In this document: in pieces, positions 6,278 to 12,181 of the stretch
Numbering within the stretch: the stretch's first letter is position 1
Layout: each line of letters starts with the position of its first letter
Translations under genes and position numbers: made by a program
Source of the DNA: Spirulina sp. DLM2.Bin59
GTDB lineage: Bacteria; Cyanobacteriota; Cyanobacteriia; Cyanobacteriales; Spirulinaceae
Direction: 5' to 3'
Assembly (NCBI GenBank): GCA_007693875.1
Contig: RECT01000232.1
Location: forward strand, 1 to 12,181
Length of the DNA: 12,181 nt
The notes under the pieces: model-generated
What the model saw: the letters and a program-made list of their open reading frames with translations, nothing else
The model's database searches: none
Told to the model about the DNA's origin: nothing

Positions 6278-6279
6278 CC

Positions 6280-6633
6280 ATGAAACCCTCCCCTCTTCCT
6301 GATCCCTTTGCTGAACGCCCCCTCACTAAGCTGCAATTGTGGTTTACGCTGATTCCTTTCCTGGGCCCATTGCCGGCCCTCTGGTGGCTCTGGCAACCCC
6401 AAACCTCTCCCCAACAACGGCAAGCCAGCCGCCTGGCCCTGCGGTTATTTCTGATCTGGTTGGCAGCGATCGCCGCCTTCAGCCTTGGCGCAACCCAAGC
6501 CCCGGATCAGGTTTGGCAATTTCGCCTCTTGTTTTTTGAGGGAACCCTCAGCAGTATTTACGTCTTAACCTGCCTTGGGCTCATGTTTCAGGTTTGGCAG
6601 GGTAAAAACCCTCGCTTGCCGGGGGGGGAATAG
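6280..6633 (+). CDS. Small membrane protein with three predicted helices
   Basis: A 117-residue hydrophobic protein that I do not recognise by family. Three likely transmembrane segments are visible: about 18-38 (LQLWFTLIPFLGPLPALWWLW), 53-72 (LALRLFLIWLAAIAAFSLGA) and 88-107 (EGTLSSIYVLTCLGLMFQVW). The first joining loop carries a polar QPQTSPQQRQASR stretch. The N-terminus has no cleavable signal. It is on the same strand as the reductase and LCP genes but is separated from both by repeat-bearing spacers. The last codons (PGGE) overlap a G8 run at 6621-6628, so an indel there would change the C-terminus. There is no Shine-Dalgarno; ATG 6280 is the first in-frame start seen after the repeats. 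Confidence 0.7.
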   Translation: MKPSPLPDPFAERPLTKLQLWFTLIPFLGPLPALWWLWQPQTSPQQRQASRLALRLFLIWLAAIAAFSLGATQAPDQVWQFRLLFFEGTLSSIYVLTCLGLMFQVWQGKNPRLPGGE

Positions 6634-6690
6634 TCTAGGGGAGATCCCGCCTCCTTCCTTCCCCATCTATGCCAATTTCGACCTGTACCG

Positions 6691-6696
6691 TACAAT
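6691..6696 (+). promoter_or_regulatory. Candidate -10 element for the LCP gene
   Basis: TACAAT matches five of six consensus bases, 160 bases before the LCP start. No -35 match is seen at the right distance. It is the best -10-like hexamer I found in the 223-bp spacer 6634-6856, which otherwise holds only the hairpin at 6789-6807 and no reading frame worth calling. Confidence 0.25.
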
Positions 6697-6788
6697 CGAA
6701 AAAACATCCTGTGGACTTTGGCTCAATTTCCCTGTTTCCCATCCCGATTTTGTGCCAAAACTGCCGCAAGAATACTGTAGTAAATCTT

Positions 6789-6807
6789 GCAACCCCTTTA
6801 GGGTTGC
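6789..6807. other. Hairpin GCAACCC/GGGTTGC in the LCP leader
   Basis: GCAACCC (6789-6795) and GGGTTGC (6801-6807) form a perfect 7-bp stem with loop CTTTA, 49 bases upstream of the LCP start. No U-run follows. It may be a dispersed palindrome or a leader structure. Confidence 0.45.
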
Positions 6808-6856
6808 GCTTAAATTACTGGGGAAATTGCCCGTTGTAATGGTGTGGTAAAAATTC

Positions 6857-8251
6857 GTGGTTAAACCAAGTCAAGTCAAATCCAAACCCGTCCGCCCTGG
6901 CACAGCGCCGCGAAAATATCGCAAAAAAGGCCGTGCCCATGGCAAGCAAAACCCTCGCTGGGTTTGGATTTGGTTGGGACTCACGGGGATTGGTGTGGTT
7001 TCGGCAATGGCAGGGGCAATCTTAGCCATTTCCCTCTCTGCTACTCCCCTCCGTCGTATCCTCCTTTCCTCTGAGGATAACGCCCTCTTTTCCCAAGGGG
7101 GTTCGATCACCTCCGATAGCCTCAGTCTCCCCAAACTGACCCGCCCCGTTAATGTCCTGATCCTGGGCACAAAGGTGCTCAGTGGTGATCTTGACGATGC
7201 GCCCCCAGCTTTGGGCTATCACCAAGTGGTGGATTCCGTGGAAGGTCTATCGGATACGATGATCCTTGTCCGGTTTGACCCCAGCCGCTATAAACTTACG
7301 GCCCTTTCGATTCCCCGGGATACCCCCGTCAGCCTCTCCGGTTACGGCCAAATCAAAATTAATGCCGCCAACCTCCATGGCGGCGCTCCCCTAACGGCCC
7401 GGGCCGTCAGCCAATTGCTCAATGGTGTGCCCATTGACCGTTATGTGCGGATTAATGTCCAAGCGGTGGAAAAATTAATCGATGCCCTGGGGGGCGTGAC
7501 GCTCTACGTCCCCAGAGACATGAAATACACCGACCATAGCCAACGGCTTTATATTGATCTTAAAGAAGGGGAACAGCATTTAGATGGCGATAAAGCCTCT
7601 CAGTTTTTGCGGTTCCGTTACGATCGCTTTGGGGATATTGGTCGGGTACAGCGGCAGCAACTCCTGATCCGGGCGGTGATTGAGCAGGCCCTGCGGCCCC
7701 AAACGCTGCTGAAATTGCCCCGGGTTTTTAATGTGATTCAGGAAAATATTGATACCAATCTGACGGTGGAAGAATTGGCGGCTTTGGTGGGGTTTGCGGC
7801 CAATACGAAGCGGGATGATGTGCAGATGTTGATGTTGCCCGGGGCCTTTAATGGTACGGGGGAAAACGAAATTAGCTATTGGCTCCCCAACCAGCGGGAA
7901 ATTCGCCGCATTATGGCGAACCATTTTGAGCAGGGGAGCGGCCCGGTGGCCGATGGCTCACCCCAAAGGGTGCGTATTGGCATTCAAAATAGTACGGGGA
8001 GTGAGGGGGCGATCGCCGCCCTACAGGAAACCTTGCGGGCCGAGGGCTACGGCAATTTTTTCATGGGCAGTAATTGGAATGAACCCCTGGAAACGACGCG
8101 GATCATTGCCCAAAAGGGGGATCAGGGGGCGGCGGCTCAGATCCAATTGGCCCTAGGCATTGGCGAGATCCGGGTAGAAAGTACCGGCGAGTTAAGTTCA
8201 GACATTACGATCCAACTGGGCCGGGATTGGCTCGAACTGCGCCGCCCCTAG
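6857..8251 (+). CDS. LytR-CpsA-Psr (LCP) family protein with LytR_C domain
   Basis: LCP proteins are membrane-anchored phosphotransferases that move undecaprenyl-pyrophosphate-linked glycans onto peptidoglycan or other envelope acceptors. This 464-residue protein has a basic cytoplasmic tail (1-34), one membrane helix (about 35-60) and an extracytoplasmic LCP domain (about 97-280). Typical motifs are NVLILGTK, LSDTMILVRFD with D133, SIPRDT with R154 and D155, KINAAN (167-172) and RFRYDRFGDIGRVQRQQ (252-268). A C-terminal LytR_C-like domain (about 371-456) starts RVRIGIQNSTGSEGAI. The start is GTG 6857; an in-frame stop at 6848-6850 excludes any earlier start. In cyanobacteria the role is probably attaching or exporting cell-wall or surface polysaccharide, and this acceptor is unknown. 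Confidence 0.9.
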   Translation: MVKPSQVKSKPVRPGTAPRKYRKKGRAHGKQNPRWVWIWLGLTGIGVVSAMAGAILAISLSATPLRRILLSSEDNALFSQGGSITSDSLSLPKLTRPVNVLILGTKVLSGDLDDAPPALGYHQVVDSVEGLSDTMILVRFDPSRYKLTALSIPRDTPVSLSGYGQIKINAANLHGGAPLTARAVSQLLNGVPIDRYVRINVQAVEKLIDALGGVTLYVPRDMKYTDHSQRLYIDLKEGEQHLDGDKASQFLRFRYDRFGDIGRVQRQQLLIRAVIEQALRPQTLLKLPRVFNVIQENIDTNLTVEELAALVGFAANTKRDDVQMLMLPGAFNGTGENEISYWLPNQREIRRIMANHFEQGSGPVADGSPQRVRIGIQNSTGSEGAIAALQETLRAEGYGNFFMGSNWNEPLETTRIIAQKGDQGAAAQIQLALGIGEIRVESTGELSSDITIQLGRDWLELRRP

Positions 8252-8326
8252 GATGGCCCCATCAGCCACTAAACTGTTAAGGGGGAGCTTGCCAAACCCC
8301 AAAACCCTCAACCTCCATCAACCACA

Positions 8327-10462
8327 ATGCCGAATTTTCTCCTCGAAGTGGGTACTGAAGAATTACCCGCTGATTTTGTCGCCAGTGCGATCGCCCAATG
8401 GCAACGCCTGATCCCCAATAGCCTGGCAACCGCTCACCTCACCCCCGAGGCGGTGGCCCTCTACGCCACCCCCCGCCGCCTCGCGGTGCTCCTCACTGGC
8501 GTTCCGGCCCAGCAGGCTGATCGCCACGAAGAAATCAAAGGCCCCCCGGTCAAGGCCGCCTATCGCGATGGGGAACCCACCGCCGCCGCCCTGGGATTTG
8601 CTCAAAAACAGGGGGTGACGGTGGCAGATTTCACGCAGCGAGATACCCCCAAGGGGGAATTCATTTTCATTGATAAACAGATCCCCGGCCAACCCGCCCC
8701 GGACATTCTCCGCGACCTGATCCCCCAATGGATCACCCAATTGGAGGGCCGCCGGTTTATGCGGTGGGGGGATGGGGAGTTACGGTTTCCCCGGCCGATT
8801 CGGTGGTTAGTGGCGCTGTGGGATGAGGCGGTGTTGCCGGTGGTGTTGGTCAATGGTTCGGAGCAGATCGAGAGCGATCGCACCTCCTGGGGCCACCGTG
8901 TCCTCCATCCTCAGCCCGTGACGATCCCCCATCCCGCCGCCTATGAGGCCACCATGGCGGCGGCGGGGGTGATTGTTGATCCCCAAGAACGGCGGGAGGC
9001 GATCATCGCCCAAATCGAAACCGCCGCCCAATCTGTCCAGGGGGAGGCAATTATTCCGGTGGATCTTTTGGATGAAGTGATCAACCTGGTGGAAGCACCT
9101 CAGGCCGTTGTGGGTAACTTTGAGGCGGAATTCCTCAAACTCCCCTCGGAGGTGATCACCACGGTGATGGTGACACATCAACGGTATTTCCCGATCCAAA
9201 CCGCCGACGGCTCCCTATTGCCCCACTTCATCACCATCGCCAACGGCGATCCCGCAAAGGCTGACCTGATCGCCACGGGGAACGCCAGGGTGATCCGCGC
9301 CCGTTTGGCGGATGGTAAGTTTTTCTATGATGCCGATTGTGATGAACCCTTAGAGGCGAATTTGCCCCAGTTGGAAACGATTACCTTTCAGGCGGATTTA
9401 GGGTCAATGCAGATCAAAGTTGATCGCATTCTCGATCTCACTGCTGAAATGTGTCGTCAGTTGGAATTACCCGCTTCAGAAACCGCCACAGTAGAGCGCA
9501 CCGCCCTGCTCTGTAAAGCGGATCTCGTCTCCCAAATGGTCTATGAGTTCCCGGAATTGCAGGGGATTATGGGGGAAAAATACGCCCTTGTCAGTGGGGA
9601 ATCGGCAGCAGTGGCGCGGGGAATTTTTGAGCATTACCTGCCCCGTGGGGCTGATGATGATTTACCCCAAACCCTGGCGGGGCAATTGGTGGGTTTAGGC
9701 GATCGCCTCGATTCTTTAGTGAGTATCTTCGGTTTAGGCTTGATCCCCACCGGCTCCTCTGATCCCTTTGCCCTACGGCGGGCGGCTAATGCGGTGGTGA
9801 ATATTATTTGGGATGGCAATTTGGAGTTAAATCTGTTGGATTTGCTCACCCAATTTTCAGCAGCTTTTGTGAGTGGCCATCCCGATTATGGTTCCCCCCT
9901 AGAAGCGTTGATCAGTTTCTTTGTGCAGCGATCGCGCACCCTCCTACAGGATGAATTGGGCATTGATTATGATCTGGTGAATGCGGTTTTGGGGGAAGAG
10001 GATCCGGAATACCATAGCCGCGCCCTTCAGGACTTATTGGATCTGCGCGATCGTGCCCAATTTATCCAACATCTGCGCAATAGTGAAAACCTCGACATCC
10101 TTTACGAAACCGTCAACCGCTCCACCCGTCTTGCCAGCAAGGGAAAACTCCCCACGGATCCCCTCGATCCCCAGGAGGTGATCCAGCCGGATCTTTTCGA
10201 GCAGGAATCAGAGCAGGTTCTCTATACCGCCCTCTGTGCCTTGGTTCCCCAAACGGAGCAAGCCCAAGCGGAGCGGGATTATCAGCGGTTAGTGGATGGA
10301 TTAGCGGCGATTTCTCCCGCTGTGACCCGATTTTTTGACGGTGAAGATAGCGTCTTAGTGATGGCGGAGGATCCGGCGATCCAAGCCAATCGCCTCAATT
10401 TATTGGGGTTAATCCGCAACCATGCCCGAATTTTGGGAGATTTTGGGGCGATCGTGAAGTAG
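8327..10462 (+). CDS. glyS: Glycyl-tRNA synthetase beta subunit
   Basis: The beta subunit of the bacterial (alpha-beta)2 GlyRS, which charges tRNA-Gly in the cytoplasm. It carries most tRNA-binding functions, while catalysis is in the alpha subunit (GlyQ, not in this window). The 711-residue length is normal. Family motifs in order: FLLEVGTEELP (4-14), YATPRRLAV (46-54), RFPRPIRWLVAL (153-164), VTHQRYFP (282-289), the HD-like region ERTALLCKADLVSQMVYEFPELQG (390-413), DPFALRRAANAV (479-490) and a helical C-terminal anticodon-binding (DALR-like) region from about 600. It begins 75 bases after the LCP stop with no clear terminator between, so it may be cotranscribed. glyS ends at a palindrome. 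Confidence 0.96.
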   Translation: MPNFLLEVGTEELPADFVASAIAQWQRLIPNSLATAHLTPEAVALYATPRRLAVLLTGVPAQQADRHEEIKGPPVKAAYRDGEPTAAALGFAQKQGVTVADFTQRDTPKGEFIFIDKQIPGQPAPDILRDLIPQWITQLEGRRFMRWGDGELRFPRPIRWLVALWDEAVLPVVLVNGSEQIESDRTSWGHRVLHPQPVTIPHPAAYEATMAAAGVIVDPQERREAIIAQIETAAQSVQGEAIIPVDLLDEVINLVEAPQAVVGNFEAEFLKLPSEVITTVMVTHQRYFPIQTADGSLLPHFITIANGDPAKADLIATGNARVIRARLADGKFFYDADCDEPLEANLPQLETITFQADLGSMQIKVDRILDLTAEMCRQLELPASETATVERTALLCKADLVSQMVYEFPELQGIMGEKYALVSGESAAVARGIFEHYLPRGADDDLPQTLAGQLVGLGDRLDSLVSIFGLGLIPTGSSDPFALRRAANAVVNIIWDGNLELNLLDLLTQFSAAFVSGHPDYGSPLEALISFFVQRSRTLLQDELGIDYDLVNAVLGEEDPEYHSRALQDLLDLRDRAQFIQHLRNSENLDILYETVNRSTRLASKGKLPTDPLDPQEVIQPDLFEQESEQVLYTALCALVPQTEQAQAERDYQRLVDGLAAISPAVTRFFDGEDSVLVMAEDPAIQANRLNLLGLIRNHARILGDFGAIVK

Positions 10463-10467
10463 TCCTA

Positions 10468-10494
10468 GGGGCGAAGGTTTAAACTTTTCGCCCC
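10468..10494. repeat. Palindromic repeat GGGGCGAA/TTCGCCCC after glyS
   Basis: GGGGCGAA (10468-10475) and TTCGCCCC (10487-10494) form an 8-bp stem, extendable by two G-U pairs around a central GTTTAAAC. It starts 6 bases after the glyS stop and matches the family seen at 765-804 and 6237-6256. Position suggests a role at the glyS transcript end. Confidence 0.7.
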
Positions 10495-10513
10495 CAGATC
10501 ACCGGCAATTTTA

Positions 10514-10551
10514 GAGCGCAGCGGAAAAATTTTCCGAGTGCAGCGCCTTGT
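10514..10551. terminator. Probable bidirectional terminator between glyS and the GT10 gene
   Basis: CGGAAAA (10522-10528) and TTTTCCG (10530-10536) are perfect arms around one A. Flanking GAGCGCAG and GTGCAGCGCC give further imperfect pairing outside. It ends 10 bases before the end of the convergent glycosyltransferase gene. A stem with an A/T core between two convergent genes fits a two-way terminator, although T-runs lie within the stem rather than after it. Confidence 0.45.
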
Positions 10552-10560
10552 TAGCCGATT

Positions 10561-11529
10561 TCAATCGATCAACTCCGAGAGCCAATTCACCAGATTTAAC
10601 TTGTGGAGGATGATTTGGCGGGCCTCAGCGATCGCCTCCCTCGCCTCATGCCAAGCATCCAGATTCGCCGTCACCTCCCGAATATAGGCAACCCCCGCCT
10701 CATCCAAACTCGGCAACCGCAAAAAACTCCCGGGCGGCAAAAGTTTATCCGCCGCCGGGCCACCGTAATAAATCGGCAAACACCAACCCAACAGCGCATC
10801 CCATAACTTCTCACTCACATACCAATCATTATCGGCATAATTTTCAATAGCCAAATTGTAATAATAGGGAGCGAGAATATTCGCCTTATTAAACACCGTG
10901 CCCCGACTGTGTAAACCAGGGGGCAAATCCCGGCCATACAAATCGAAAGACACCCCCTGATCCTGAAGAAGACGGAGAAAATCAAGGCGGCGGCGGTGGT
11001 GAACCGTGCGAGCAATGCCAGAAGTAATCCAACAACACCGCTCCGTTTTAAGTGGCGGTGGGAACCCGTTTAAATCCTGAAAACTGCGATTGTAATACCA
11101 AATCGCCGGCATATAGTGGGGGATTGGAGCCCAATCATCAGGGCCAAAAACCTGGCGACAATAATCCTGGGCTTGGACATATTGACGAATGCGATCGCCC
11201 TTCTTCTCGGGAAAAGGTGGTTCCCGCACAGTGGAAATCATCCGCTCCCGTGGTACTTGGGCGAGACGATAGCGCACCTGTTCATTGTGGGCCAACCGCT
11301 GCCGACGTTGGGCCCGCACACTGCGCCGCCACCGCTGCCAAAGCGGAATCGGAGCGGGATCAATGGGGAAATCGTGGAAATTATAAAGGAGGAGGTAGTC
11401 AGGATTTTCAACGGGGGCGAGGAGTTGAATGTCGCCCCAACGACCGCAGGGATGGGGAGTTTGGTTCCACAACCAATCCCATTGATTGAGGCTGCGGTAA
11501 CTGCTGATCATGCCGATGGTGTGAACCAT
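10561..11529 (-). CDS. Glycosyltransferase family 10 (fucosyltransferase-like) protein
   Basis: A 322-residue cytoplasmic-type protein without signal peptide or membrane helix. The C-terminal half carries the GT10 signature: YNLAIENYADNDWYVSEKLWDALLGWCLPIYYGGP at 224-258, with E229-N230, Y237 and S239-E240-K241 matching the family's FENS...YVTEK region that binds GDP-fucose. WITSGIARTVHHRRRLDFLRLL (167-188) fits the beta strand and helix that begin the nucleotide-binding domain. Family members transfer fucose, or a related sugar, to N-acetylglucosamine-type acceptors in surface glycans. Donor and acceptor cannot be read here. No other sugar-nucleotide or polysaccharide genes adjoin it. ATG 11529 is immediately preceded by a C7 run on the coding strand; ATG 11511 (residue 7) is an alternative start. 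Confidence 0.85.
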   Translation of the reverse strand: MVHTIGMISSYRSLNQWDWLWNQTPHPCGRWGDIQLLAPVENPDYLLLYNFHDFPIDPAPIPLWQRWRRSVRAQRRQRLAHNEQVRYRLAQVPRERMISTVREPPFPEKKGDRIRQYVQAQDYCRQVFGPDDWAPIPHYMPAIWYYNRSFQDLNGFPPPLKTERCCWITSGIARTVHHRRRLDFLRLLQDQGVSFDLYGRDLPPGLHSRGTVFNKANILAPYYYNLAIENYADNDWYVSEKLWDALLGWCLPIYYGGPAADKLLPPGSFLRLPSLDEAGVAYIREVTANLDAWHEAREAIAEARQIILHKLNLVNWLSELID

Positions 11530-11555
11530 AGGGGGGGTTAGGGGTTGGGAATTTC

Positions 11556-11561
11556 ATTATC
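11556..11561 (-). promoter_or_regulatory. Candidate -10 element for the GT10 gene
   Basis: On the minus strand GATAAT matches five of six -10 bases, 26 bases before the ATG. No -35 match is seen at standard spacing. It lies in the 153-bp divergent spacer 11530-11682. Confidence 0.25.
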
Positions 11562-11632
11562 CTAAGGGATTTTGGGGATCAGAGAGGAGATCGCCTTGCG
11601 CCTTGCCCCGACCTAAGGGCAACCCTGGAGGC

Positions 11633-11638
11633 TAGAAT
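11633..11638 (+). promoter_or_regulatory. Candidate -10 element for the MnmD-like gene
   Basis: TAGAAT matches five of six -10 bases, 44 bases before ATG 11683. The -35 position has no match. An inverted repeat TTGCCC/GGGCAA (11603-11608, 11617-11622) lies just upstream and could be an operator or chance. Confidence 0.3.
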
Positions 11639-11682
11639 ATCAGTTGCGGCCTTGGCCTCAAAAATGATGAGACAACACCACA

Positions 11683-12181
11683 ATGGGTGATTTTTTTCCT
11701 GAAAGAACTGCGGATGGCTCGATCACCTTTTTCTCATCAGAATTTGGTGAACGGTTCCATTCCCAAGGGGGAGCGGCCCAGGAGGCAGCGGGGAAATTCG
11801 TTGGCCCCTGTGGGGTGAAATTACTTCCCCAACGGCAAAACCAGATCCGCATCTTCGATGTTTGCTATGGCTTGGGCTACAACAGCGCGGCGGCCTTGGC
11901 AGCCATTTGGGCGGTGAATCCCCATTGTCATGTTGACTTGACCGCCTTTGATCTTGATGACCGGCCAGCCCAGGCAGCGACGGCTCACCTTGACCCCTGG
12001 CCGACAACCCTCCAACCCCTCCTGATTCGTCTTGGCCAGGATCATCAGGTGGAAACCCCGACGCTCAATGCTCGATTCCATCTGGGGGATGCCCGCCAAA
12101 CCCTGCCGACGGTGATCCGCCAAGGCCAACAGGCCGATGCCATCTTCCTTGACCCCTTTTCCCCCCCCAAATGTCCCCAAC
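11683..12181 (+). CDS. MnmD/MnmC-like tRNA 5-methylaminomethyl-2-thiouridine methyltransferase, 5' part
   Basis: The gene is cut by the right edge after 166 codons with no stop. It matches the methyltransferase part of MnmC (DUF752; stand-alone form MnmD), an S-adenosylmethionine enzyme that methylates the aminomethyl group on wobble uridine 34 in some tRNAs. Visible features are TFFSSEFGERFHSQGGAAQEA (15-35), the SAM-binding FDVCYGLGYNSAAAL (58-72), an acidic FDLDD (89-93), LGDARQTLP (134-142) and IFLDPFSPPKCPQ (154-166), the family's hallmark DPFSP segment. An in-frame stop at 11668-11670 rules out an earlier start, so ATG 11683 is firm. Whether a C-terminal FAD-dependent oxidase domain follows cannot be seen; cyanobacterial versions are usually stand-alone. 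Confidence 0.88.
   Translation, partial: MGDFFPERTADGSITFFSSEFGERFHSQGGAAQEAAGKFVGPCGVKLLPQRQNQIRIFDVCYGLGYNSAAALAAIWAVNPHCHVDLTAFDLDDRPAQAATAHLDPWPTTLQPLLIRLGQDHQVETPTLNARFHLGDARQTLPTVIRQGQQADAIFLDPFSPPKCPQ

Noticed and set aside
11664..11690. Micro-ORF ATGATGAGACAACACCACAA... overlapping the MnmD-like start
   Set aside because: Eight codons ending in TGA that overlaps the real start by 8 bases. It could be a translational coupling leader, but there is no Shine-Dalgarno and such short frames are common by chance.
1..12181. New multi-gene system (defence, mobile, or biosynthetic)
   Set aside because: All larger genes fit known, unrelated families. No transposase, integrase, toxin-antitoxin pair, nuclease or biosynthetic cluster was found on either strand.
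1..12181. tRNA or rRNA genes
   Set aside because: No T-loop GTTCRANNC with matching acceptor stem was seen on either strand by eye. A covariance search would be decisive.

Overview
The window looks like a chromosomal segment of a cyanobacterium. Three signs support this. The palindrome GCGATCGC (HIP1) occurs 15 times as a perfect 8-mer, about once per 0.8 kb. There is a SasA-type circadian sensor kinase with a KaiB-like N-terminal domain. Several other proteins (a DUF1997 protein, a PLR1-like aldo/keto reductase, an LCP protein with a LytR_C tail) are typical of cyanobacteria. I cannot place it to genus.

Layout, left to right. A possible frameshifted tail of an upstream gene (about 2-104) precedes cobO (+, 116-727), the corrinoid adenosyltransferase. 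cobO converges on a DUF1997 gene (-, 840-1424) across a spacer with two inverted repeats. A GH57/DUF1957 alpha-glucan enzyme (-, 1534-3129) lies divergent from sasA (+, GTG start at 3395, end 4537). sasA converges on a very small lipoprotein gene (-, 4712-4837, 41 aa). A 316-bp spacer with inverted repeats and promoter-like motifs leads to a run of plus-strand genes: PLR1-like aldo/keto reductase (5154-6155), a three-helix membrane protein (6280-6633), an LCP-family cell-envelope protein (GTG start, 6857-8251) and glyS (8327-10462). glyS converges on a family-10 (fucosyltransferase-like) glycosyltransferase (-, 10561-11529). Divergent from that, an MnmD/MnmC-like tRNA methyltransferase begins at 11683 and runs off the right edge.

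Most genes are housekeeping or core-metabolic and do not form one pathway. Functional threads are cofactor metabolism (CobO, probably the PLR1-like reductase), alpha-glucan remodelling beside the clock output kinase, cell-envelope glycan work (LCP protein, GT10), and translation (GlyS, MnmD). I see no defence island, transposase, CRISPR array or new multi-gene system.

The more interesting content is between genes: a family of palindromes built on GGGGCGAA/TTCGCCCC(TAC) at gene ends, a seven-copy heptamer array (GGGGAAT/C), a three-copy CTACTTY array against a start codon, a dispersed-type hairpin repeat after sasA, the small lipoprotein gene, and octamer G or C runs inside genes.
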